DNA of 18,495 nt from Scatomonas sp963928055. GTDB lineage: Bacteria > Bacillota > Clostridia > Lachnospirales > Lachnospiraceae. The DNA is taken from NCBI GenBank assembly GCA_963928055.1, contig CAWVDN010000005.1, positions 1 to 18,495 of the forward strand. Direction: 5' to 3'. A model generated the notes under the pieces. That model did no database searches, was not told where the DNA came from, and worked only from the letters and a program-made list of their open reading frames with translations. Made by a program: the position numbers and the translations under genes. The first letter of the stretch is position 1; each line of letters starts with the position of its first letter. Below, piece by piece: positions 1 through 7,701 of the stretch.

Positions 1-17
1 ACAGTCGAGCGCTGCGT
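1..17 (+). repeat. 17-base terminal sequence, copy 1 (probable primer/adapter)
   Basis: The window opens with ACAGTCGAGCGCTGCGT. The same 17 bases occur at 9923-9939 and 10781-10797 and, reverse-complemented, at 18479-18495. The minus-strand DUF885 reading (...SLIDELNT) is plausible up to this sequence and stops making family sense inside it. This suggests non-genomic sequence joined to the end of the contig. Confidence 0.75.
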
Positions 18-826
18 GTTGAGTTCGTCGATCAGGGATCGGTAGGCGGGATATACGCAGGTTTCCAGCAGTCTGGCGTGCAGGGCCAGGGCAGGAGCTG
101 CGCTCCTCCTGTGTGAGGCCTGAAAATTCCGACAGCTTTTGCCGGAAACTGGACTCCAGCAGAGAGGAGGAGGGGGGGATCCTCCAGAAACGCCCGGCAC
201 TGGGCGATCACCCCCTCTGCCGCGGCATCGTTCATAAAATAACCGCCCCGGGCTTTCTGCTCTTCAAATTCCAGGATCTGCCGGAAGCAGCGGGGATTTC
301 TTTTAAAAGTCCCAGGTAGTCCAGGATGTCCTGCTTCGTGCGGAAGGCGTACTCGCAGAGCAGGACCGGCAGCTGGGCCTGGACGCCCAGGGAAGGACTG
401 AGGACCTCCTGCAGCAGAGGGAATTCCGCAAGAGCCTCGCGGTTTTCCAGGTCGTCCTCCAGAAGCCGATAGATCCGTTGGTTTTCTTCGTTCAGGTCCT
501 CTTCCCGGAAGGACCGGGACCAGATGCTCCAGCAAGGCCAGGGAGGGATCGTCCTCCTCCGAAGTCTCGGCGCCCAGAGTTATGGGGTAGTCCTCGATCC
601 CGGCGGCCGCCGGGTCGGCCAGAGTGTAGTGGAGATTGATGGTGGTGGAGGTGATCTCTTCGGCAAAGAATTTTTCGGTTTCCGCCTGAAATTTCCGGTC
701 AGGGCTGCCTGCGCGGATAAGAAACTGCACCAGCAGAAAGACCAGGATCAGGACGCCGCAGGGGATCAGAAGAGGAAGGATCCTGCGGCGGACTGCCAGT
801 TTTTGCATAAGGGTACCTGCCTTCAT
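18..826 (-). pseudogene. DUF885-type membrane-anchored protein, frameshifted and cut by window edge
   Basis: The N-terminus has a basic stretch followed by a hydrophobic segment (about residues 16-38), suggesting a membrane anchor or signal peptide. Then comes a segment (about residues 58-85) containing LHYTLADP and IEDYPITLG, which I recognise as typical of DUF885 proteins, a family of exported, possibly peptidase-like proteins of unknown substrate. The homology then jumps between frames: SFREEDLNEENQRIYRLL after about 516-518, FRQILEFEEQKARGGYFMND in the first frame again after about 290-297, SSLLESSFRQKLSEF after the G7 run at 172-178, and LLETCVYPAYRSLIDELNT after about 100-105. That is four single-base shifts in one gene. 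They may be real decay or consensus errors at the poorly covered contig end. The start may be ATG 826 or, with a GGCAGG upstream, ATG 808. The C-terminus lies outside the window. The family call rests on remembered motifs. Confidence 0.7.
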
Positions 827-950
827 GCTTTCTTCACAGTTTATGAGGGATCAGGATTGGAAAGTACCTTTCTTTATGATATGATAGGGCCAGAGCGGCG
901 GCCTTTGCGGTAAGCCGCGCGGAAGATCAGAAAGAAACGAGGCGGAGCCT

Positions 951-2197
951 ATGTGGAAAAAATACGGGAGCCTTCTGCTTCTGGCAGCGGCCCTGACTCT
1001 GGCGGCCTGCCGGGAAAAGGAATCCATTCCCGTGAGCCCGGATGCCTCTTCTCTGGAAGAGGAGGATCCCTCGGATGTCCCGGGAGACCTGCAGGGGGAA
1101 GAGATCCCTGTTTATGAGGTGGAACTCCCCGAGGATCTCAGCAGCTTTTCAGCGGCCATCTGGGGGGAAGTATATACGAATTTCCCATGAGCTGGGAGGA
1201 ATTTGCCGGACACGGCTGGACCCGCCAGGGCAGCCCGGAGCAGACGGTGGATTCCCGGTCCTACCTGGAAGGAGAAACCTTTGAAAAGGACGGGAACATC
1301 CTGCAGGCGTATATCCTGAATCCGGAGCCGGAAACCCTGCCCGCGGAAAAATGCAGTATTGCCGGGATCCGGGTGGATACAGGAACTCCGGAAGGGAAGA
1401 ATATTTATATCAACCTTCCCGGGGGGATCGTTATGGGACAGTCCCTGGAGGAGAACGTCACAGAAGCCTACGGGGAGCCGGTGGACCGCTATCAGGGGGA
1501 GGAGGGCATGGTCCTCACTTATGAATACGGCACATACCGCAGCGTGACGCTGGGGTTTGACGGGGAAGCCGGCGTGCTGCGGAGTCTGGATCTGAAGAAT
1601 ACGGAGCTGCCGGAGGAGGAGACCCTGCCGGCGCAGACCGTTCCTTCGGAGGAGGTCCTGGAATACCGGAGACCGGAGGGACCGGGGGAGAAACTGGCGG
1701 ATGCTGTGGTGCAGTATGACGGGGTGTATTACCGTCTGCCGGTGCCCGTAAGGGAGATGGAAGCCAGGGGCTGGATCCTGAACCGGCAGGAATCGGACGA
1801 GATCCTGGAGGCCGGACAGTACGGCCACGGGACCCTGGAGAAGGGCGGCGCCCGCCTTTATACCGTTCTGCGGAACAGCGGGGAGGAGACAGCGGCTTCC
1901 GAGGACTGTCTGGTCACCAGCCTGACAGGGGATCTGGACACGGTAAAGGTTCCCATTGTCCTGGCGGGAGGGATCACCCTGGGCATGCAGGAGGAAGCCT
2001 TTCTTTTGGCGGTCCGGGGCGAGGAATACGAGAAAACAGAAAATCTGCAGGAGGATACGGCGGTCTACACCTTTTTTCAGGAGGGTTCCCAGGCGGATTA
2101 CACAGAGATCACCCTGGACGGCAGCCTGAAACTCATAAGAGAGATCCGGGTGGTCTGCAACCAGGACCGGGAGCTGGATCTGCAGACGGAAGAATGA
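951..2197 (+). pseudogene. Putative lipoprotein, one frameshift near 1183-1187
   Basis: The start codon at 951 follows GAGGCGGAG. Residues 1-20 form a lipoprotein signal peptide: basic start, Leu/Ala core and lipobox LAAC with the lipidated Cys at residue 20. An acidic Ser/Pro/Glu linker follows. The first frame ends at 1190 (...GEVYTNFP, stop). The second frame runs 1187-2197 and continues naturally with MSWEEFAGHGW. Restoring one C in the run at about 1183-1185 gives VYTNFPMSWEEFAGHGW, a pattern I associate with two-domain Firmicutes surface lipoproteins of unknown function. A similar stretch (VYYRLPVPVREMEARGW, around 1725-1775) indicates an internal repeat of the same domain. The gene is probably intact in the organism, or only recently broken. 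It ends 19 bases before the thioredoxin reductase-like gene and may be co-transcribed with it. Confidence 0.72.
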
Positions 2198-2216
2198 CAG
2201 CAGGAGGTTGAAGGAG

Positions 2217-3143
2217 ATGGAACATCTTTATGATCTGATCATTATAGGAAGCGGCCCCGCGGGGCTTGCCGCCGCCATCTATGCCAGAAGGGCCCGGCTG
2301 GACGCCCTGGTATTGGAGGCTGCCTATATCAGCGGGGGCCAGGTGGTAAATACCTACGAGGTGGACAACTATCCGGGACTTCCCGGCATCAGCGGCATGG
2401 AGCTGGGGAATACCCTCCGGGCCCATGCCGACCGGCTGGGCTGCCGGTTCTCCACGGAAAAAGTCCTGGAGCTGGAACTGGAAGGGCCGGTGAAGACGGT
2501 GCGCACCAGGAAGAACGTGTACCGGACCAGGACGGTGATCCTGGCCATGGGAGCCAGCCACCGGAAGCTGGGGGTTCCCGGGGAGGACGTCCTTAGCGGT
2601 ATGGGAGTCTCCTACTGCGCCACCTGCGACGGAGCCTTTTTCCGGGATAAAGTGACCGCGGTGGTGGGCGGCGGCGATGTGGCTGTGGAGGACGCCATCT
2701 TTCTGGCCCGGGGCTGCAGCAAGGTGTATCTGATCCACAGAAGGGAGGAGCTGCGGGCAGCCATGGCCCTGCAGGAGGCCCTGAAGGAAAAGGAAAACGT
2801 GGAGATCCTGTGGAACACGGTGGTAAAGGAGATCCGGGGAGAGTCCCAGGTCACGGGCCTTCTTCTGCAGGATACCCGGTCCGGGGAGCAGAGGGAGCTG
2901 CCGGTGGACGGCTGCTTTATTGCCGTGGGCATCACCCCCAGCAGCGCGCTGACGGAGGGAAAAGTGGAAACGGATGCTTCCGGCTATCTCCTGGCCGGGG
3001 AGGATGGGGTCACCAGCCTTCCGGGAGTCTTCGCTGCCGGGGATATCCGGACCAAACCGCTGCGGCAGATTCTTACCGCCGCTGCGGACGGAGCAAATTG
3101 TGTCACTTCCGTACAAAATTATCTTCTGACCTGGAAACTGTGA
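2217..3143 (+). CDS. trxB: Thioredoxin reductase-like FAD/NAD(P)H flavoprotein
   Basis: The protein is 308 residues, the usual length for bacterial low-molecular-weight thioredoxin reductase, which passes electrons from NADPH through FAD to thioredoxin in the cytoplasm. Visible motifs in order: the FAD-binding GSGPAGLAAA near the N-terminus, the substrate-binding segment YPGLPGISG, the redox pair CATC in GVSYCATCDGAFF, the NAD(P)H-binding GGGDVAVEDA, and the C-terminal FAD motif GVFAAGDIRTKPLRQ. After GGGDVAVEDA comes LIHRREELRA, which fits an NADPH-binding site. I take ATG 2217 as the start because AGGAGG at 2202-2207 lies 9 bases upstream. The in-frame TTG at 2208 directly abuts that ribosome binding site and cannot use it. 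The true partner thioredoxin is not in the window, so a ferredoxin-dependent or specialised paralog is possible. Confidence 0.9.
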   Translation: MEHLYDLIIIGSGPAGLAAAIYARRARLDALVLEAAYISGGQVVNTYEVDNYPGLPGISGMELGNTLRAHADRLGCRFSTEKVLELELEGPVKTVRTRKNVYRTRTVILAMGASHRKLGVPGEDVLSGMGVSYCATCDGAFFRDKVTAVVGGGDVAVEDAIFLARGCSKVYLIHRREELRAAMALQEALKEKENVEILWNTVVKEIRGESQVTGLLLQDTRSGEQRELPVDGCFIAVGITPSSALTEGKVETDASGYLLAGEDGVTSLPGVFAAGDIRTKPLRQILTAAADGANCVTSVQNYLLTWKL

Positions 3144-3167
3144 AAATGCACAAACTTTGTCGGAAAA

Positions 3168-3194
3168 TGCCGGGAAAGAGAAATCTTCCCGGCA
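3168..3194 (+). terminator. Hairpin downstream of trxB-like gene
   Basis: TGCCGGGAA (3168-3176) pairs with TTCCCGGCA (3186-3194), a perfect 9-bp GC-rich stem with a 9-base loop, 25 bases after the trxB-like stop codon. No T-run follows, so it is either a weak or Rho-assisted terminator or an RNA-stabilising 3' end. Confidence 0.4.
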
Positions 3195-3209
3195 GGACTG
3201 ACCACAAAG

Positions 3210-3370
3210 TTATCCACATAAAAAAATCCCTGAAAAGCCCTGTGAAATAAGTTATTCACGAAGTTATCCACATTGTCCACGGAAAAACAGGGGGAAATCC
3301 CGGATTTACATAAAAATATTTCAAAACAAATGTTTTGGTGAGAAGTCCCAAATCGTAGATTTGTGGAAAA
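3210..3370. promoter_or_regulatory. Cluster of DnaA-box-like sites
   Basis: TTATCCACA, the classical DnaA box, occurs exactly at 3210-3218 and 3264-3272. Related 9-mers are TTATTCACG at 3252-3260, TTGTCCACG at 3273-3281 and, on the other strand, TTTTCCACA (3362-3370 read in reverse). A one-mismatch site, TATTTCACA, lies at 3241-3249 in reverse. Two of the sites abut (3264-3281), and another starts 12 bases upstream. The region lies between the 3' ends of convergent genes, so a promoter role is unlikely. AT-rich sequence follows at 3308-3337. A replication-related role (origin or DnaA titration/reactivation site) is inferred. No dnaA or dnaN is present in the window. Confidence 0.55.
3322..3363. 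repeat. Small AT-rich palindromes beside the DnaA-like sites
   Basis: CAAAAC (3322-3327) pairs with GTTTTG (3332-3337), and CAAATC (3349-3354) pairs with GATTTG (3358-3363). A third short pair, TTGACA/TGTCAA, lies at 3387-3405. Together they make a low-stability, structured stretch of the kind seen near replication or regulatory sites. The significance is uncertain. Confidence 0.4.
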
Positions 3371-3487
3371 AAATCCGTCAAAGCCCTTGACAGATCCGAT
3401 GTCAAATTATGGGGGATCCTGGGGGAAAAAGAAGGTGAACCGCCGGAACAGGGAAGAATTGTCTGATAATTATAGAAGGCAAAAAAG

Positions 3488-3555
3488 GAGCATAGCGTCA
3501 GTGTACAGGGGGCATTGTCCCCCTGTACACTGACGCTATGGTTTTCCTATGCTCC
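3488..3555 (-). terminator. Perfect 22-bp hairpin ending the PucR-type gene
   Basis: Positions 3491-3512 are exactly complementary to 3519-3540 with a 6-base loop. On the minus strand the stem begins just after the PucR-type stop codon and is followed by CTCC and six Ts, as in an intrinsic terminator. On the plus strand GTTTTCC follows, so it may work in both directions. An outer 9-mer also pairs: GGAGCATAG (3488-3496) with CTATGCTCC (3547-3555). The latter is the last two codons plus stop of the regulator gene. Alternative folds are therefore possible. The stem is unusually long and perfect for a plain terminator. Confidence 0.75.
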
Positions 3556-5007
3556 GCTTGTTTTTTCGTATAATTCCAGGATCCGTATGGAGAGACGGAT
3601 GTATCCCCGGATATAGGGGTTGTCCAGGTCTTCCTCCAGCAGTTCCTGGATTTTTTTGATCCGGTAGAGTACCGTGTTCCGGTGGGTGAACAGGGCGGCG
3701 GAGGTTTTAGTCACAGACCGCTCGTTGTCCAGATAGCATTTCAGGGTGTCGAACATTTCCTGATTGTTTTCCTGCTTGGTGGCCCAGATCTCCCGCACGG
3801 AGGGGCAGCAGGCGTGCAGGCAGTCCGCGAAGGAGGAGGAGGTCAGCATGTACTCGATGGCGTAGTCAAAGAACCGGTAGATCCGCTGGGAAGGGGCGTA
3901 AAGCTTTCCGTAGCGGATGGCGGCCCTGGCCTGCCCGAACAGGTAGTTGGTGCCCTGGATGCCCTTGCAGGGAAGGCTGAAGCCGATCTCCACCGGGTTA
4001 TTGGCGGCAATGGCCTGCTGGAATTTCAAGAACCCCGGATCCTTGGAGAATTCGTGATTGGACAGAATAATAATGTAAGGCTTTTTGCGCAGAGTGACGC
4101 AGTTGGGCAGATGCTGAGACAGGGTGTGCATCATAATGTTCATAGAAATATGAGTATCCGGGCTGTAGTTTTCGGGAAGGGAAAGCAGCGCCAACTGATA
4201 GGTATCCGCCTTATCCCACTGCTGATACCGCAGCTGCATATCCAGGCTGGCTTCGTCATAGGGCTTGGAAAACAGCACGTTGTAAAAGACATTGCTGCTG
4301 TGCTGCAGGAATTTTTCATAATAGGACTGGCCCAGCATGGGCTCCAGCACCCCGGCGATCACCTGCAGAAGCTGATAATCCCCGGCGTTTAAAGGTCGTT
4401 CCTTGGCCAGAAGATTGATGCGCCCGCACACCATTTCATTGCAGTACATACAATAAGAGACACCGCCGAACTGCATCTGCTGATTGCTGGAAAAATGGTA
4501 AGCCTGCAGGCCGTGATGCAGAAAATCAATGGTATTGTAATCATAACGCATTTTCTGCACGCTGTTTAAGGAGGAGTAGCCGTAATCGCAGAGATAATTC
4601 CATTCCTGATCCATTTCTGACGGATCGTACTTTCGGGAGATGCCGAGAACTTTATTATTGGCATCCAGAAGAATCAGCGGATTGTGAAAAGCTTTCCAGG
4701 CCTGATCCACGACTCCCTGGTAATCTTTGGAACGCACAGCCTCCACAATCTGATCCAGCCAGTCTTCGTAATAGTCAAAGACACTCTGGACAATTTCGAA
4801 AGCCTGGGTTTCATCTACATTCCTGATCCGTATGATGTTCCCCTCCCCATTGCACACCACACAGCCTCCGGACTGGTAGACATGGACGCAGTTGGTGGCG
4901 TAAGCCCGCCGGGCACTGTTGAGGGTAGCCGGCGCGTTTTCGTCTATTTCCAGCTCCAGATCCAGGGAGGACAGCCGGTTGGCGATCATCCACATGCTCA
5001 GCTTCAT
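3547..5007 (-). CDS. PucR-family transcriptional regulator
   Basis: The protein has 486 residues. The last about 65 residues contain the PucR-type helix-turn-helix: YLDNERSVTKTSAALFTHRN followed by TVLYRIKKIQELL and a final helix ending in LSIRILELYEK. The long N-terminal part (about 1-400) has no transmembrane segment, and I see it as a sensor region of mixed helices and strands. A segment near residues 105-130 (AFHNPLILLDANNKVLGISRKY) resembles a PAS/GAF-like ligand fold. PucR-type proteins usually activate catabolic or purine-use genes in response to small molecules. This gene is divergent from the MFS/URO-D locus with 337 bases between the starts, so it is the obvious candidate regulator of that locus. 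The effector is unknown. The start ATG 5007 has AAGGGG 10 bases upstream. Confidence 0.85.
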   Translation of the reverse strand: MKLSMWMIANRLSSLDLELEIDENAPATLNSARRAYATNCVHVYQSGGCVVCNGEGNIIRIRNVDETQAFEIVQSVFDYYEDWLDQIVEAVRSKDYQGVVDQAWKAFHNPLILLDANNKVLGISRKYDPSEMDQEWNYLCDYGYSSLNSVQKMRYDYNTIDFLHHGLQAYHFSSNQQMQFGGVSYCMYCNEMVCGRINLLAKERPLNAGDYQLLQVIAGVLEPMLGQSYYEKFLQHSSNVFYNVLFSKPYDEASLDMQLRYQQWDKADTYQLALLSLPENYSPDTHISMNIMMHTLSQHLPNCVTLRKKPYIIILSNHEFSKDPGFLKFQQAIAANNPVEIGFSLPCKGIQGTNYLFGQARAAIRYGKLYAPSQRIYRFFDYAIEYMLTSSSFADCLHACCPSVREIWATKQENNQEMFDTLKCYLDNERSVTKTSAALFTHRNTVLYRIKKIQELLEEDLDNPYIRGYIRLSIRILELYEKTSGA

Positions 5008-5344
5008 AATATATCAACCCCTTGTCTGATACAAAATAAGTGAAAATATATTCTTATATTAGCGAAAAAAAAGAAAAAAGGGAATATCTTTTCGGAAAAA
5101 TTTTGAAATCCATCCGGGCGGATAAGAAAAAAATAAAATTTATGTGCAGACAGCCTAAAATGCAGGAGGTCCAGGCAAAAGAATTTGGGCATCGGGCATA
5201 TATTAAATTTTTATGAAAAATGCTAGTATAAAGTATGTCTTAACGTGTGTGATTGGGAAATATGCCGAATAAAGTACATAAGGGGCGGACAGCTCCCATC
5301 ACATAAAAATATTTTCCATTTTAACAACGAGAGGAGGATAAAAA
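5008..5344. promoter_or_regulatory. Divergent control region between regulator and URO-D locus
   Basis: This 337-base AT-rich gap holds the promoters of both divergent genes. Rightward, TGCTAGTAT (5221-5229) fits an extended -10 element, though I see no good -35. The MFS gene has AGGAGG at 5332-5337, 7 bases before its ATG. Leftward, TAATAT-like sequence near 5053-5064 could be a -10 element. I see no small gene in it. Confidence 0.5.
5248..5303 (+). promoter_or_regulatory. Inverted repeat in the probable leader of the MFS gene
   Basis: TGTGATTGGGA (5248-5258) pairs with TCCCATCACA (5294-5303), a 10-bp stem with one bulged T and a 35-base loop. It lies between the possible -10 element (5221-5229) and the ribosome binding site (5332-5337). 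It could be a split operator for the PucR-type regulator or a folded 5' leader. No T-run follows, so it is not an evident attenuator. I match it to no known riboswitch. Confidence 0.4.
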
Positions 5345-6571
5345 ATGGGAAAAAAAGTTAACGTAAAGGCCCTCATCGGAATTTTCGTATTCTGTTTCGG
5401 TGCAATGGCCAGCAACATGACCATGGGAATCATGGCCTACATTTCACAGAGCTACGCGGATTCACCCCAGGCAGTGATCCAGACTATTCTGGTGACCCCG
5501 TCTCTGGTATCCGTTATCTACGCTCTCTTCGTAGGAAAGCTGAACACCAAGATCCCCGCCAAGATGCTGGTGATCCTTCATCAGATCGGTATTCTGGCCT
5601 ACGGCCTGATCTTCCTGCTGCTGGGCGGCGTGGCTTCTATCTATGTGCTGATCGTGGCAGCCGGACTGCTGGGCTTTGCTCAGGGCGCAAACTACACTGT
5701 ACTGGGGCTGCTGCTGGCGGACGTTGTAAAAGATGACAAGCAGAGAGCTACATGGACGGGTATCTGCACCTCTGTTATGAGTATCGGCGGCGTGCTGATC
5801 ACCACCGTAGGCGGCTTCATCGCTGTCAACCGCTGGCAGAACGCGTACCTGCTGTTCCTGTACTTTATCATCGCCATCGTACTGGAATTCATCCTTCTGC
5901 CCAATGTAAAACCGGAAGGTGCTGTACAGCACAAACCCGAAGCGCAGGCTGCTGCAGCTGCAGAGGCGGCTCCCGAAGCTCCCGCCAAGGGCGGCATGGG
6001 CAAGGTATGGGCCATCTCCATCCACTACCTGTTCTTCTTTATGTTCCTGTATGTGTTTGGAACCAATGTATCTGAGTACATTATCAACACCTATAAACTG
6101 GGTACCTCCGCAGAGGCCGGCTTTGCCGCCAGTTGCGTGACCATCGGCGGTATCTTCGCCGGCGCTTTCTTCGGCCTGTATTCCACCAGATTCCTGAAGA
6201 AGTTCACCGTACCCTTTATGATGTTCCTGTCCGTTATCGGCCTGGGCCTTCCCGTATTTGTGACTACCAGCGTAGTAGGCATCTACTTCTGCGGTATCCT
6301 GCTGGGCTTCGCCATGAGCGGCTGCGCTCCCTACATTATGGAGGAACTCCACCATGCAGTGCCGGCATCCCAGTACGGCAAAGCTATGTCCATCTACTCC
6401 GCATTCATGAACGCCGGTATGCTGATCGCCATCTACGTGATCACCTTTATTACCCAGCTGGTTTGCGGTGATGGAAGTAACATCCACTACAAATTCGTAG
6501 TAGCGGCAGTAGGCGTTATCATCTGCTTCGTGACCTCCCTGCCCATCTACCTGTCCAAGGATAAGAACTGA
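5345..6571 (+). CDS. MFS transporter
   Basis: The protein has 408 residues with about 12 hydrophobic segments in two groups of six. They are separated by an Ala/Pro/Glu-rich cytoplasmic loop (about residues 195-222), the usual layout of the major facilitator superfamily. The first helix starts near residue 8 (ALIGIFVFCFGAMASNM) without a cleavable signal. After helix 6 the chain reads LLPNVKPEGAVQ, then the loop, and helix 7 begins at WAISIHYLFFFMF. It is the first gene of the locus, 25 bases ahead of the first URO-D gene, so it is probably in the same operon and may import the substrate or export a product. The substrate cannot be read from the sequence. The Ala-rich loop is low-complexity but keeps the frame. 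Confidence 0.85.
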   Translation: MGKKVNVKALIGIFVFCFGAMASNMTMGIMAYISQSYADSPQAVIQTILVTPSLVSVIYALFVGKLNTKIPAKMLVILHQIGILAYGLIFLLLGGVASIYVLIVAAGLLGFAQGANYTVLGLLLADVVKDDKQRATWTGICTSVMSIGGVLITTVGGFIAVNRWQNAYLLFLYFIIAIVLEFILLPNVKPEGAVQHKPEAQAAAAAEAAPEAPAKGGMGKVWAISIHYLFFFMFLYVFGTNVSEYIINTYKLGTSAEAGFAASCVTIGGIFAGAFFGLYSTRFLKKFTVPFMMFLSVIGLGLPVFVTTSVVGIYFCGILLGFAMSGCAPYIMEELHHAVPASQYGKAMSIYSAFMNAGMLIAIYVITFITQLVCGDGSNIHYKFVVAAVGVIICFVTSLPIYLSKDKN

Positions 6572-6595
6572 TCCGGAAAGGAGGATATGTATCTT

Positions 6596-7687
6596 ATGGC
6601 ACATCCGAAATTTGACGAAAAAGAATTAAAGGTCGTACAGGAGGTTCCCGGCTTTACCGGAGAGATGCTTCCTATCTATGACTTCCCCGTATCCATGCGC
6701 CAGAGCGTGGTGGATACCTACAAGGGCGATCCCTGGTGGATCATGACCGACATCGAGCAGAATACCTTTACCCCCTCCGTATTCCCGGATAACGGAGCCC
6801 GCGGCTTTGTGTTTGAGGGGGGAGAACCCTATCCCAGAGAAAAATTCGGCGGCAAGGATATGTTCGGCGTAGAATGGGTATACGTAGATGTGGCCGGCGG
6901 TTCCATGGAAAAACCCGGCAATCCCCATCTGATTGATGATATCAGCCAGTGGAAAGAAAAAGTTGTGTTCCCGGATATCGACAGCTGGGACTGGGCCGGA
7001 AGCGCAGAAAAGAGCAAAGAATATCTCAGCAACGGCAAGGCAAATGTCCTGACCTTTTTAAATGGATGCTGGTTTGAGCGTCTGGTTTCCTTTATGGGAT
7101 TTGAGAATGCCGCCATGGCTGTGATTGACGAGGATCAGATTCCGGATGTGAAGGATTTGGTGCATGAACTGACGAGCCTGTACATACGGCTGGTAGACAA
7201 ATGTGAGGAATATTATGATTTGGATGGATACCAGATCCATGACGACTGGGGTTCCCAGAAGTCTCCCTTCTTCTCTGAAGAAGTAGCAAGAGAAATTTTC
7301 CTGCCGGAAATGAAGAGACTGGTGGACCATGTGCATTCCAAAGGTAAATTTTTTGACATGCACAGCTGCGGCCATATTGAAGACCGCTGCAACATTTTTG
7401 TGGAGGCGGGATTTGACTCCTGGACGCCGATGCCCATGAACAATACCCAGAAGCTGTACGAGGACTGGGGCGATAAGATCATGATCGGCATTGTGTATGA
7501 CAAGCCCTTTGATCCGGCAACCGCTACCGAGGAAGAGCAGAGAGCGGCAGCCAGAGATTTTGTGGAAAAATACACGAAACCCGGAAAACCGGCCATGTAT
7601 TCCGCTTTTTACAATCCGCCCGGCATGCTGACGAGAGCATTCCGCGAGGAGCTCTACAAGGCATCCAGAGAACGCTACAGTGAATAA
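6596..7687 (+). CDS. URO-D superfamily protein 1 (methyltransferase-like)
   Basis: The protein has 363 residues and the uroporphyrinogen-decarboxylase/MtaA-type TIM-barrel pattern. Key parts: MFGVEWVYVDVAGGSMEKPG (about 89-108), FERLVSFMGFE (160-170), HDDWGSQ (215-221) and MHSCGH (255-260). In MtaA/MtbA/CmuA-type members, an H-x-C motif plus a later Cys binds the zinc that activates a thiol. H256 and C258 fit that place, and C265 is nearby. True heme-pathway HemE would have an FAGAPW-like N-terminal motif, which I do not see. I chose ATG 6596 because AGGAGG (6579-6584) is only 2 bases from the alternative ATG 6587, but 11 bases from 6596. It is most similar to the next gene, and the pair looks like a tandem duplication. 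The substrate is unknown. Confidence 0.85.
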   Translation: MAHPKFDEKELKVVQEVPGFTGEMLPIYDFPVSMRQSVVDTYKGDPWWIMTDIEQNTFTPSVFPDNGARGFVFEGGEPYPREKFGGKDMFGVEWVYVDVAGGSMEKPGNPHLIDDISQWKEKVVFPDIDSWDWAGSAEKSKEYLSNGKANVLTFLNGCWFERLVSFMGFENAAMAVIDEDQIPDVKDLVHELTSLYIRLVDKCEEYYDLDGYQIHDDWGSQKSPFFSEEVAREIFLPEMKRLVDHVHSKGKFFDMHSCGHIEDRCNIFVEAGFDSWTPMPMNNTQKLYEDWGDKIMIGIVYDKPFDPATATEEEQRAAARDFVEKYTKPGKPAMYSAFYNPPGMLTRAFREELYKASRERYSE

Positions 7688-7701
7688 GGGAGGAGGCTTT
7701 T

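Noticed and set aside
5248..5303. Cobalamin riboswitch upstream of the locus
   Set aside because: The gap contains no B12-box-like sequence that I can identify; only a simple inverted repeat is visible.
5462..6604. Long minus-strand open frame opposite the MFS gene
   Set aside because: It is a His/Asp/Gly-rich mirror of a clear transporter gene with no ribosome binding site or family pattern.
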